From: DATIJJ01 sp039936115
Lineage (GTDB): Bacteria; Pseudomonadota; Gammaproteobacteria; DSM-16500
Reading direction: 5' to 3'
Length of the DNA stretch: 18,885 nt
NCBI GenBank assembly: GCA_039936115.1
Contig: JBDTIZ010000010.1
Coordinates: forward strand, 1-18,885
The notes beneath the pieces were generated by a model that saw only the letters and a program-made list of their open reading frames with translations, was not told the DNA's origin and made no database searches. Positions 7,946 to 15,430 of the stretch are shown piece after piece (position 1 is the first letter of the stretch; every line of letters begins with the position of its first letter). The position numbers and the translations under genes were made by a program.

Positions 7946-8926
7946 ATGGCTGAAATTACACTAGTTGAAGCAATTAATCAGGCAATGGCATATGAAATGC
8001 AAGCCGATCCTGATGTAGTGGTATTAGGCGAGGATATTGCAAAAAATGGCGGTGTGTTTCGAGCCACAGTCGGTTTACTTGATAAATTCGGTCCAGAACG
8101 CGTACGTGACACGCCTCTTGCTGAATCAATGATTGCTGGTCTTGCGATTGGAATGGCAATTGAAGGTTTAAAACCGGTGGCTGAATTTCAATTCATGGGT
8201 TTTATTTATCCAGCTTTAGATCAAATTATTAATCATGCTTCACGAATTCGCAATCGTACACGCGGCAAAATGAGTTGCCCGGTTGTATTCCGCACCCCTT
8301 ATGGTTGCGGTATTCGTGCGCCTGAACATCATTCAGAAAGTACAGAAGCCTTATTCGCACATATTCCGGGTTTGCGCGTCGTCATGCCATCTTCACCTGC
8401 ACGTGCTTATGGATTATTGCTGGCATCCATACGAAATCCGGATCCTGTTATTTTTCTTGAACCCTCGCGTTTATATCGTTGGGCAAAACAAGAAGTACCC
8501 GATAATGGTAAAGCATTACCGCTCGATAAATGTTTTACCTTACGTGTGGGCGATGACATTACTTTGGTTACTTGGGGTTCTTTAGTCAAAGAAACTTTAG
8601 CGGCTGCAGAAAAATTAGCGGCTGATGGGATTAGTGCAGAAGTCATCGATATTGCAACCATTAAACCGCTGGATATGGAAACTATTTTAAATTCGGTTGA
8701 AAAAACCGGACGATGTGTGATTGTGCATGAAGCTGCAAAGACCTGTGGTGTGGGCGCGGAAATTTCAGCGCAACTTGCAGAACGTGGTTTAATGTTTTTA
8801 AAATCACCGGTTGAGCGTGTGACGGGTTACGACACTATCGTGCCGTATGCTCGCCTAGAAAAATTTTATTTACCCAGTGAAAATCAAATTCAAGCAGCAG
8901 TTCAACGCGTGATGGAGTTCGCATGA
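7946..8926 (+). CDS. 2-oxoacid dehydrogenase E1 component, beta subunit
   Basis: The partner of the E1-alpha subunit; together they form the alpha2-beta2 decarboxylase. The 326-residue length is normal for the family. Recognisable segments are VVLGEDIAKNGGVFRAT near the start, DTPLAESMIAGLAIGMA, the aromatic EFQFMGFIYPALDQI, the conserved TPYG..IRAPEHHSES segment containing the active-site histidine region, and, in the C-terminal transketolase-like domain, LVTWGSLV and the EVIDIATIKPLD stretch. AGGAG stands nine bases before ATG 7946. The gene follows E1-alpha after one base and overlaps the E2 gene by four bases (ATGA), so the three are almost certainly translated from one message. Substrate specificity is as uncertain as for E1-alpha. 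Confidence 0.88.
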   Translation: MAEITLVEAINQAMAYEMQADPDVVVLGEDIAKNGGVFRATVGLLDKFGPERVRDTPLAESMIAGLAIGMAIEGLKPVAEFQFMGFIYPALDQIINHASRIRNRTRGKMSCPVVFRTPYGCGIRAPEHHSESTEALFAHIPGLRVVMPSSPARAYGLLLASIRNPDPVIFLEPSRLYRWAKQEVPDNGKALPLDKCFTLRVGDDITLVTWGSLVKETLAAAEKLAADGISAEVIDIATIKPLDMETILNSVEKTGRCVIVHEAAKTCGVGAEISAQLAERGLMFLKSPVERVTGYDTIVPYARLEKFYLPSENQIQAAVQRVMEFA

Positions 8927-10038
8927 AAATATTTCATTTACCCGATTTAGGTGAAGGTTTGGCGGAAGCAGAAATTCACGAATGGTATGTTAAAGTCGGC
9001 GACGTAGTCAAAGTCGATCAACCAATGGTTAGCATGGAAACAGCAAAAGCAGTTGTTGATGTTCCTGCACCGCAAGCGGGAAAAATCGCTAAACTCTACG
9101 GAAAAACGGGCGATATCATCCCAACACATGCGCCATTAGTAGAGTTTGAAGGTGAGGCGACAAGCGAAAAAGATAAGGGCACAGTCGTTGGCAGTTTAGA
9201 AGAAAGTTCAACATTGCTGGATGAAGGTGAAATGATTATTGGTGCTGCAAAGAGAACTGCAACCACCGTTAAAGCAATGCCAGCAGTCCGAAGTCTAGCA
9301 ACACAATTGAATGTTGACTTAAATACAGTCGTTGCGAGCGGACCCCAAGGTCAAATCACCGCAGACGATGTCAAAAAATCGGCTGGTCAGAAAACCAAAT
9401 TGCCAGGTAACGTAGAAGCATTACATGGCGTACGTCGTTCAATGGCGATCGCAATGACACAATCACATCAAGAAGTGGTACCTGTGACGATTATCGATGA
9501 TGCAGATGTGACAGAAATTATTAAAAAAACGGATTTCACCGTTAATTTAATTAAAGCAGTCGTTGCTGCAGCAAAAGCAGAACCTTCATTGAATACCTGG
9601 TATGACGGTGTTAACAAAGAACGTTGCTTGCACAGTGAAGTCAATATTGGTTTAGCCATGGATACACCTGAAGGTTTATTTGTACCTGTTTTAAAAGACG
9701 CTGCGAATAAAACGCCCCAAGAATTACGCGCTTTAATTGATGAATTTAAAACATCTGTACGCGCACGAAAAATTGCACCCAGTGATTTACAAGGCGCAAC
9801 CATCACGTTATCAAATTTCGGCACGATCGCTGGACGTTATGCAAGTCCAATTATTATGCCCCCTATGGTTGCGATTTTAGGTTGTGGAAAACTGCGCGAT
9901 GAAGTACGACCCTTAGACAGCATTATTGAAATACGCCGTATTGCACCCTTGTCCCTCACGTTTGATCATCGAGCAGTGAATGGCGGTGAAGCAACACGGT
10001 TTTTGGCAGCCATCATTAAGTATTTAGAAACACAATAA
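8923..10038 (+). CDS. 2-oxoacid dehydrogenase E2, lipoyl-bearing acyltransferase
   Basis: The core of the complex, which moves the acyl group from E1 to coenzyme A on a swinging lipoyl arm. The 371-residue protein has one lipoyl domain (about 1-76, lipoyl lysine K42 in METAKAVVDVP) and a flexible acidic linker. A peripheral-subunit-binding domain follows (about 116-152, PAVRSLATQLNVDL and GQITADDV), then the acyltransferase domain to the end. The active site is FDHRAVNGG (347-355), with His349. Where most E2 proteins have Asp in DHRxxDG this one has Asn353, and the residue before the lipoyl lysine is Ala instead of the common Asp. The start overlaps the E1-beta stop by four bases. One lipoyl domain and the short length fit a branched-chain E2 but do not prove it. 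Confidence 0.87.
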   Translation: MKIFHLPDLGEGLAEAEIHEWYVKVGDVVKVDQPMVSMETAKAVVDVPAPQAGKIAKLYGKTGDIIPTHAPLVEFEGEATSEKDKGTVVGSLEESSTLLDEGEMIIGAAKRTATTVKAMPAVRSLATQLNVDLNTVVASGPQGQITADDVKKSAGQKTKLPGNVEALHGVRRSMAIAMTQSHQEVVPVTIIDDADVTEIIKKTDFTVNLIKAVVAAAKAEPSLNTWYDGVNKERCLHSEVNIGLAMDTPEGLFVPVLKDAANKTPQELRALIDEFKTSVRARKIAPSDLQGATITLSNFGTIAGRYASPIIMPPMVAILGCGKLRDEVRPLDSIIEIRRIAPLSLTFDHRAVNGGEATRFLAAIIKYLETQ

Positions 10039-10048
10039 TGATCAGGCA

Positions 10049-10069
10049 AGGACAGATAACTTCTGTCCT
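10049..10069 (+). terminator. Intergenic hairpin between the dehydrogenase operon and liuA
   Basis: AGGACAGA (10049-10056), loop TAACT, TCTGTCCT (10062-10069): a perfect 8-bp stem ten bases after the E2 stop codon. It is followed by GTTTGC and not by a T-run, so strong intrinsic termination is doubtful. It may only lower read-through or protect the 3' end. Confidence 0.35.
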
Positions 10070-10105
10070 GTTTGCTAAGAATCAGCTACAAACACAAGGA
10101 CGATT

Positions 10106-11263
10106 ATGACTACTTACCTCAATTTTCACCTTGGCGATACAGCAGATATGCTGCGCGAATCCGTCCGTGATTTTGCGCTACAAGAAATTGCGCCATTTGC
10201 GGAAGACATTGATCAACACAGTAAATTACCCGATGGACTGTGGAAAAAATTGGGCGCGATGGGGTTATTAGGTATTACGGTCGAAGAAGAATTCGGTGGA
10301 TCAGGTTTAAGTTATTTAGACCATGTGATTGCAATGGAAGAAATCAGCCGTGCTTCCGCATCTGTCGGTTTAAGTTATGGCGCACATTCCAATTTATGTT
10401 TGAATCAAATTCGTTTGAATGGCACGCCTATGCAAAAAGAAAAATATTTACCAAATCTTTGCAGTGGAAACCATGTCGGCGCACTTGCGATGAGCGAAGC
10501 CAATGCGGGTTCAGACGTGATGAGTATGCAATTACGCGCTGAAAAAAAAGGTAATCATTACATTTTGAATGGCACAAAAATGTGGATTACTAACGGTATT
10601 GAAGCGGATGTTTTAGTTGTGTATGCCAAAACAGAAAAAGCGGCAGGATCAAAAGGCATTACTGCATTTATCATCGAAAAGAATTTTTCTGGTTTTTCTA
10701 CTGCACAAAAACTCGATAAATTGGGTATGCGTGGCTCAAGCACCTGTGAATTAATTTTTGAAAATTGTGAGGTACCTGAAGAAAATATTTTAGGTGCATC
10801 GAATTACGGTACCAAAGTGTTGATGAAAGGTTTAGATATAGAACGAATTATTTTAGCCGCGGGTCCAGTCGGTATTATGCAAGCGTGTTTAGATGTTGTA
10901 ATTCCTTATGTGCATGAACGTAAACAGTTTGGTCAAGCGATTGGTGAATTTCAGTTAATTCAAGCAAAAATTGCCGATATGTATGTGGGGCTTATGTCAT
11001 CTCGTGCCTATTTATATGCAGCTGCACGCGCTGCCGATTATGGCCGCATTACTCGTAAAGATTCTGCGGGTGTTATTTTATATACGTCAGAAAAAGCTAC
11101 TGCTATGGCGTTGCAAACGATTCAATGTTTGGGTGGGAATGGTTATATTAACGAATATGCAGCGGGACGATTATTACGTGATGCTAAATTATATGAAATT
11201 GGCGCAGGGACGTCGGAAATTAGACGAATATTGATCGGGCGGGAATTGTTTGAAGAGGGTTAG
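10106..11263 (+). CDS. liuA: Isovaleryl-CoA dehydrogenase
   Basis: An FAD-dependent acyl-CoA dehydrogenase that oxidises isovaleryl-CoA to 3-methylcrotonyl-CoA in leucine breakdown. The 385-residue length is normal. Signature 1 is ALAMSEANAGSDVMSMQLRA (126-145) and signature 2 is around QCLGGNGYINEYAAGRLLRD near 340. The protein follows human IVD closely in YGAHSNLC (91-98), KLDKLGMRGSSTCELIF (202-218) and KGLDIERIILAAGP (241-254). Glu246 in that last segment is at the place of the IVD catalytic base (Glu254 in the human protein), which separates IVD from the straight-chain enzymes. AAGGA precedes ATG 10106 by five bases. A 67-bp gap with a hairpin separates it from E2. Electrons would go to electron-transfer flavoprotein, not encoded here. 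Confidence 0.93.
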   Translation: MTTYLNFHLGDTADMLRESVRDFALQEIAPFAEDIDQHSKLPDGLWKKLGAMGLLGITVEEEFGGSGLSYLDHVIAMEEISRASASVGLSYGAHSNLCLNQIRLNGTPMQKEKYLPNLCSGNHVGALAMSEANAGSDVMSMQLRAEKKGNHYILNGTKMWITNGIEADVLVVYAKTEKAAGSKGITAFIIEKNFSGFSTAQKLDKLGMRGSSTCELIFENCEVPEENILGASNYGTKVLMKGLDIERIILAAGPVGIMQACLDVVIPYVHERKQFGQAIGEFQLIQAKIADMYVGLMSSRAYLYAAARAADYGRITRKDSAGVILYTSEKATAMALQTIQCLGGNGYINEYAAGRLLRDAKLYEIGAGTSEIRRILIGRELFEEG

Positions 11264-11297
11264 TATCCTCTTAAATTTAGCATTGATGAGATAAACT

Positions 11298-11332
11298 CCC
11301 TCTCCTCTCACGCTCTTTGTGGGAGGAGAGGG
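11298..11332. repeat. Long pyrimidine/purine hairpin, REP-like intergenic element
   Basis: CCCTCTCCTC (11298-11307) pairs with GAGGAGAGGG (11323-11332), and the stem extends inward by about four more pairs including one G-T. It is followed by TTGGGGAGAGGAGGG, so there is no T-run. Similar CCCTCTCC/GGAGAGGG hairpins with a trailing TTGGGG are scattered in many proteobacterial genomes (recollection, not searched). It lies in the 150-bp gap between liuA and liuB, which otherwise holds only the promoter candidate described next. Confidence 0.65.
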
Positions 11333-11351
11333 TTGGGGAGAGGAGGGTTCT

Positions 11352-11382
11352 TTGCAGACATCCACCTTAAACTAGATATAAT
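11352..11382 (+). promoter_or_regulatory. Candidate promoter in front of liuB
   Basis: A perfect TATAAT (11377-11382) lies 31 bases before the GTG start of liuB. The best -35 by eye is TTGCAG (11352-11357) at a spacing of 19, which is longer than ideal. With the hairpin just upstream, this suggests liuB, liuC and liuE may be transcribed separately from liuA. Confidence 0.4.
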
Positions 11383-11413
11383 TTAGTACGAAACAAAAAA
11401 AGGAACCCACACC

Positions 11414-13021
11414 GTGTCCACTTACGAAACCCAACTCAATCCCGGCAATGAAATATTCCAACGCAATGCCGAAGCCATGATGCAGCAGGTGCAAGATTTA
11501 AAATCCAAACTTGCAAAAATTTCTGAAGGCGGTAATGAAACCGCACGTAAACGGCATAGCGAACATGGAAAATTATTACCACGTGATCGAATTCAATTAC
11601 TGATTGATCCAGGTTCTGATTTCCTAGAGTTATCTGCTTTAGCTGGTTTTGAAATGTATGATGATGAAATTCCTGCTGGTGGAATTATCACAGGCATTGG
11701 CCGAATTCATAATACGGAATGCATGATTATCGTCAACGATGCAACTGTAAAAGGCGGAACTTATTATCCTATTACCGTCAAAAAACATTTGCGCGCGCAA
11801 AAAATTGCGCTGGAAAACCGGTTGCCATGTATTTATTTAGTCGATTCAGGCGGTGCTTTTTTACCGAAACAAGATGAAGTTTTCCCTGACATAGATCACT
11901 TTGGAAGAATTTTCTTTAATCAAGCCAATATGTCAGCACTCGGGATTCCACAAATTGCTGCTGTTATGGGTTCATGCACCGCAGGCGGTGCGTACGTGCC
12001 TGCCATGTCAGATGAATCTATCATGGTACGGAATCAAGCCACTATTTTTTTGGCAGGACCACCGTTAGTCAAAGCAGCAACGGGTGAAGTTGTCACAGCA
12101 GAAGCGTTAGGCGGTGCTGATGTGCATTGCCGTGTTTCGGGGGTTGCTGACCATTATGCAAATAACGATGAGCATGCGTTAAAAATCGTGCGTCGTATTG
12201 TTGCTAACTTAAATTATCAGAAAAAAAACTCACTCGTGATGCGCGAACCTAAGGATCCTCTACTAGATTCGCAAGAATTATACGGGATAATTCCAGCCGA
12301 TCCGCGCTATCCATTTGATGTGCGTGAAGTAATTGCGCGGATAGTTGATGAATCGCAATTTGATGAATTCAAATCGCTCTATGGTAAAACAATAGTGTGT
12401 GGTTTTGCACATTTAAATGGAATGCCGATTGGGATTATTGCAAATAATGGAATTTTATTTTCAGAATCTGCATTGAAGGGAACACATTTTATTGAGTTAT
12501 GTTGTAAGCGTGGGATTCCACTTATTTTTTTACAAAATATTACTGGGTTTATGGTCGGCAGTAAATTTGAGTCTGAAGGCATTGCGAAAAATGGCGCAAA
12601 ATTAGTGACAGCAGTTGCTTGTGCAAAAGTCCCTAAATTAACGGTGATTATTGGTGGAAGTTATGGCGCAGGAAATTATGCGATGTGCGGCCGCGCTTAT
12701 GATCCACGTTTTTTATGGATGTGGCCAAATGCAAAAATTGCTGTGATGGGTGGCGAGCAAGCAGCAAATGTATTAGCACAAGTGACGCGTGAAAAGAAAG
12801 AACGGCTAGGAAAGACTTGGAGCCAAGAAGAAGATGATGCGATAAAAGCTCCTATTTTGGCGCAATATGCAAGACAATCAAATGCTTATTATTCCACAGC
12901 GAGATTGTGGGATGATGGTGTCATTGATCCAGTTGATACACGTCGTGTATTAATTCTTGGTTTATCCGCTGCATTGAATGCGCCTATTTTACCGACGGAA
13001 TTTGGTTTATTTAGGATGTAA
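11414..13021 (+). CDS. liuB: Methylcrotonyl-CoA carboxylase, beta (carboxyltransferase) subunit
   Basis: Transfers carboxyl from carboxybiotin to 3-methylcrotonyl-CoA, giving 3-methylglutaconyl-CoA. The 535-residue length matches MCC beta. The crotonase-like carboxyltransferase fold is seen in VDSGGAFLPKQDEVFPD, GSCTAGGAYVPAMSDE and FLAGPPLVKAATGE in the N-half, and in FLQNITGFMVG, GSYGAGNYAMCGRAYDPRF and MGGEQAANVL in the C-half. LAGPPLVKAATGE and the long C-half put it with MCC (or the close geranyl-CoA carboxylase) and apart from propionyl-CoA carboxylase beta; the neighbours settle on MCC. The start is GTG 11414, with AAGGA nine bases upstream. Its biotin carboxylase/carrier partner (alpha subunit) is not in the window. 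liuC follows after six bases. Confidence 0.93.
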   Translation: MSTYETQLNPGNEIFQRNAEAMMQQVQDLKSKLAKISEGGNETARKRHSEHGKLLPRDRIQLLIDPGSDFLELSALAGFEMYDDEIPAGGIITGIGRIHNTECMIIVNDATVKGGTYYPITVKKHLRAQKIALENRLPCIYLVDSGGAFLPKQDEVFPDIDHFGRIFFNQANMSALGIPQIAAVMGSCTAGGAYVPAMSDESIMVRNQATIFLAGPPLVKAATGEVVTAEALGGADVHCRVSGVADHYANNDEHALKIVRRIVANLNYQKKNSLVMREPKDPLLDSQELYGIIPADPRYPFDVREVIARIVDESQFDEFKSLYGKTIVCGFAHLNGMPIGIIANNGILFSESALKGTHFIELCCKRGIPLIFLQNITGFMVGSKFESEGIAKNGAKLVTAVACAKVPKLTVIIGGSYGAGNYAMCGRAYDPRFLWMWPNAKIAVMGGEQAANVLAQVTREKKERLGKTWSQEEDDAIKAPILAQYARQSNAYYSTARLWDDGVIDPVDTRRVLILGLSAALNAPILPTEFGLFRM

Positions 13022-13027
13022 TGGATT

Positions 13028-13813
13028 ATGACTGAGTCACAAATCAAAATAACCACGCCTAGCAAAGGAATCGCTTGCCTAACACTCAATCGTCCAGAAA
13101 AACGCAATGCATTGTCTGGCGACATGATTAATGAATGGTTGCAAGCATTACAAAAAATTGCTGCCGATAAAACAATTCGCGTTTTAATGTTAGCTGGGAA
13201 TGGCGAACATTTTTGTGCTGGCGCAGATATTGCTTGGATGCAAAAAATGGCGGCGGGGTCATATCAAGCTAATGTAGTGGATGCACTGCAATTAGCTACG
13301 TTATTAAGTACATTGAATACGTTTCCAAAACCGACTATTGCATTAGTTCAGGGTGCAATTATGGGTGGTGGATTAGGTGTAATCGCCTGTTGTGATATTG
13401 TTATTGCAGCAGAAAATGCTAATTTTTGTTTTTCCGAAGTTAAGATGGGTTTGACACCCTCAGTGATTAGCCCGTATGTGGTGCCAATTATAGGCCAGCG
13501 CGCGGCGCGTTATTATTTTTTGACGGCAGAAAAATTTACGGCAAAGCGTGCAGAAGAATTGGAATTAGTGCAACGCGTTGTGAGTTTAGAAAAATTATCA
13601 GCGGAAGGATTTGTGCTTGCAGAAGTATTATTAAAACAAAGTCCAAATGCATTATCTGAAGCTAAAAAATTGATTCGACACGTCGCGTATACAAAATTGT
13701 CAGATGAATTAATTCAATTTACGTCGGAACATTTGGCGACTATGCGGTCGTCGGATGATGCGCGAGAAGGGTTGAAAGCATTTTTAGAGAAACGTGCGCC
13801 GATTTGGGAATGA
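13028..13813 (+). CDS. liuC: 3-methylglutaconyl-CoA hydratase
   Basis: A crotonase-superfamily enzyme that hydrates 3-methylglutaconyl-CoA to HMG-CoA. In the 261-residue protein the oxyanion-hole segments are HFCAGADIAWM (61-71) and GAIMGGGLGVIACCDI (109-124), and the acid/base Glu137 is in SEVKMGL (136-142). The position of the first crotonase glutamate is Gly here (LGVIA), and the stretch GLTPSVISPYV (141-151) is the pattern I associate with LiuC proteins. Fatty-acid hydratases have both glutamates. The start lies six bases after the liuB stop codon and lacks a clear Shine-Dalgarno sequence, so translational coupling to liuB is likely. Confidence 0.88.
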   Translation: MTESQIKITTPSKGIACLTLNRPEKRNALSGDMINEWLQALQKIAADKTIRVLMLAGNGEHFCAGADIAWMQKMAAGSYQANVVDALQLATLLSTLNTFPKPTIALVQGAIMGGGLGVIACCDIVIAAENANFCFSEVKMGLTPSVISPYVVPIIGQRAARYYFLTAEKFTAKRAEELELVQRVVSLEKLSAEGFVLAEVLLKQSPNALSEAKKLIRHVAYTKLSDELIQFTSEHLATMRSSDDAREGLKAFLEKRAPIWE

Positions 13814-13858
13814 TGATTTTGTGTAATCACGGCAATGGCAATCAATACAGGAATTTAT

Positions 13859-14755
13859 ATGTCACTACCCACACGCGTCAAACTAGTCGAAGTCGGCCCG
13901 CGAGACGGTTTGCAAAATGAAGTAAAAATAATTCCAACGCCAGTCAAAATTGATTTCATCAATCAATTGTCCGACACAGGATTATCTGTTATAGAAGCCA
14001 CTAGTTTTGTTTCACCTAAATGGATTCCACAACTTGAAGATCACACAGAAGTGTATCAAGGTATTCAGAAAAAAAATGGTATTTCTTATCCTGTCTTAGT
14101 TCCTAATTTGCAAGGCTTCGAACAAGCACTCAGCGTAAATGTAAAAGAAGTCTCTGTATTCACCACCGTTTCTGAAACATTTTGCCAACGCAATACGAAT
14201 TGCTCGATCGCCGAAAGTTTGCAAAAAATCACGGATGTGATTTCTGTTGCAAAAAAAAATAATATTCGTGTACGTGGTTATCTATCATGTGTTTTAGGTT
14301 GTCCTTTTGAAGGCGACATGTCACCAGACAATGTTGCTAATCTAGCAGAAAAATTAATTCAACTGGGTTGTTATGAAATATCACTAGGCGATACTATTGG
14401 TGTTGGCACGCCAGGCAAAACACAACAATTACTCAACAAAGTAATGACGAAAATTTCAATCGAAAAAATCGCAGTGCATTTTCATGATACGTATGGACAA
14501 GCTCTCGCAAATATTTACGCTGCATTAGTGTTGGGTGTCAATGTAATCGATAGTTCTGTCGCAGGTTTAGGCGGTTGTCCTTATGCGAAAGGTGCAACTG
14601 GAAATGTGGCAACGGAAGATGTGTTGTATATGCTGAATGGATTAGACATTGAAACCGGTGTTGATTTAAAAAAATTAATCGAAACAGGACGATTTATTAC
14701 ACGATATTTAGATAAATCTGTTCAATCTAAAGTGAATTTAGCAATGCGGTTTTAA
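13859..14755 (+). CDS. liuE: Hydroxymethylglutaryl-CoA lyase
   Basis: Cleaves HMG-CoA to acetyl-CoA and acetoacetate, the last step of leucine breakdown. In the 298-residue TIM-barrel protein the catalytic arginine motif is EVGPRDGLQNE (11-21, Arg15). The metal ligands are Asp16 and the two histidines of HFHD (207-210), and the flexible signature loop GLGGCPYAKGATGN (236-249) holds Cys240. These match human HMGCL Arg41, His233/His235 and Cys266. ATG 13859 is chosen because AGGA stands six bases before it and the protein then begins at the usual place; an in-frame ATG at 13835 would add eight residues without a ribosome-binding site. Only 45 bp separate it from liuC, so no room is left for liuD, which often sits between the two. 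Confidence 0.92.
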   Translation: MSLPTRVKLVEVGPRDGLQNEVKIIPTPVKIDFINQLSDTGLSVIEATSFVSPKWIPQLEDHTEVYQGIQKKNGISYPVLVPNLQGFEQALSVNVKEVSVFTTVSETFCQRNTNCSIAESLQKITDVISVAKKNNIRVRGYLSCVLGCPFEGDMSPDNVANLAEKLIQLGCYEISLGDTIGVGTPGKTQQLLNKVMTKISIEKIAVHFHDTYGQALANIYAALVLGVNVIDSSVAGLGGCPYAKGATGNVATEDVLYMLNGLDIETGVDLKKLIETGRFITRYLDKSVQSKVNLAMRF

Positions 14756-14767
14756 ACCGACCTATTA

Positions 14768-14800
14768 TAGGGGCGAACCTATGTTTCGCCCTGCGGCCTA
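14768..14800. repeat. Single REP-like arm after liuE
   Basis: TAG heads the stem GGGCGAA (14771-14777) and TTCGCCC (14785-14791), followed by TGCGGCCTA as in the left arms of the doublets. One base is missing from the usual loop/stem boundary, so the stem is 7 bp. It begins 12 bp after the liuE stop codon, where it could stabilise the end of the message. There is no right-hand partner. Confidence 0.8.
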
Positions 14801-14822
14801 TGAGATCGATACTTATTTTATT

Positions 14823-15193
14823 TACAAATCAAAACAGACGCTAAGTTGACTGGATACCGCGGACAAGCCGCGGTACGACGGCGCGTGAGGGAAAGTTCAT
14901 TCTTCTGGATCTGCTAATTCCTTTTTTTACCATCATACCGCGGCTTGACCGCGGTTTTGCTGCTTTTGTAGGGACGAACCTGTGTGTTCGCCCCGCGGCC
15001 TAAATATGCAACATTATTTCTTCGATAGAGAGGGCGAACACACAGGTTCGCCCCTACAAAAGCAAAAAAAAAGCCTGCAACAACGCCAATACGATGGCAT
15101 CCCCCCATCCGAAGAATAAACTCTCCCTCACGCGCCGTCGTACCGCGGCTTGTCCGCGGTATCCAGTCAACTTGGCGTCTGTTTTGATTTGTA
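14823..15193. mobile_element. 371-bp composite inverted-repeat element (MITE-like), non-coding
   Basis: The arms 14823-14910 and 15107-15193 are reverse complements with about three mismatches and a one-base gap. Each arm holds its own hairpin, ACCGCGG/CCGCGGT (14856-14874 and 15142-15160). The 196-bp centre holds a third such hairpin (14937-14955) and a complete REP doublet (14962-15063). No transposase or credible reading frame lies inside. A partial second copy is at 98-150. Clear target-site duplications were not seen. It fits a non-autonomous element moved or copied by functions elsewhere. With its flanks it fills most of the 675-bp gene-free stretch 14756-15430. Confidence 0.75.
14962..15063. 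repeat. REP-like doublet nested in the composite element
   Basis: The ends are GCTTTTGTAG and CTACAAAAGC. The left arm has one mismatch (GGACGAAC against GTTCGCCC, around 14972-14993). The right arm is perfect: GGGCGAAC (15032-15039), loop ACACAG, GTTCGCCC (15046-15053). The spacer CGGCCTAAATATGCAACATT and onward matches the partial copy at 1-23. Confidence 0.88.
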
Positions 15194-15233
15194 GAAAGAC
15201 TCTATGACTGTGAAAATCTGTCGATCCTTTGGC

Positions 15234-15305
15234 TCTGCGGACTTAATCGCTAATGTTATTTCTTCGATAAAGAGGGCGAACATATAGGTTCGCCCCTACA
15301 AGAGC
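15234..15305. repeat. REP-like doublet with eroded left arm
   Basis: The right arm GGGCGAAC (15274-15281), loop ATATAG, GTTCGCCC (15288-15295) is intact and followed by CTACAAGAGC. The spacer from 15234 (CTGCGG to TTTCTTCGAT) matches other doublets, but the left hairpin has been lost. It lies 41 bp right of the composite element. The rest of the gap to 15430 shows no further clear feature apart from the leader of the next gene. Confidence 0.8.
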
Positions 15306-15430
15306 AGCTTTACTGCGGTACAGCAAAGGAACAGTTATTCTCCTGATTTTGTCATTTTGAAAAAAATATGGCATCGCAAATGCGGTAAAATAGTCATATC
15401 ACAATTGAATTTTCCAGGATAAAAGCAATA

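Noticed and set aside
11298..11332. Intrinsic terminator after liuA
   Set aside because: The stem is strong, but it is followed by TTGGGGAGAGG and lacks a T-run, so I list it as a repeat hairpin.
13814..13858. Possible remnant of liuD between liuC and liuE
   Set aside because: The 45-bp gap is too short and shows no biotin-carboxylase or biotin-carrier sequence; it holds only the liuE ribosome-binding site.
14914..15108. Minus-strand open frame of 64 codons inside the composite element
   Set aside because: It gives the same repeat-derived peptide as at 2260-2493 and consists of hairpin sequence; not a gene.
2375..15305. Repeated palindromes that might be taken for a CRISPR array
   Set aside because: Spacing is irregular (hundreds to thousands of bases), copies lie in both orientations and are separated by genes, and no cas gene is present.
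15357..15391. Promoter for the DUF2845-like gene (TTGAAA ... TAAAAT)
   Set aside because: The spacing is 23 bp, too long for a sigma-70 promoter; no better -35 was found for TAAAAT.
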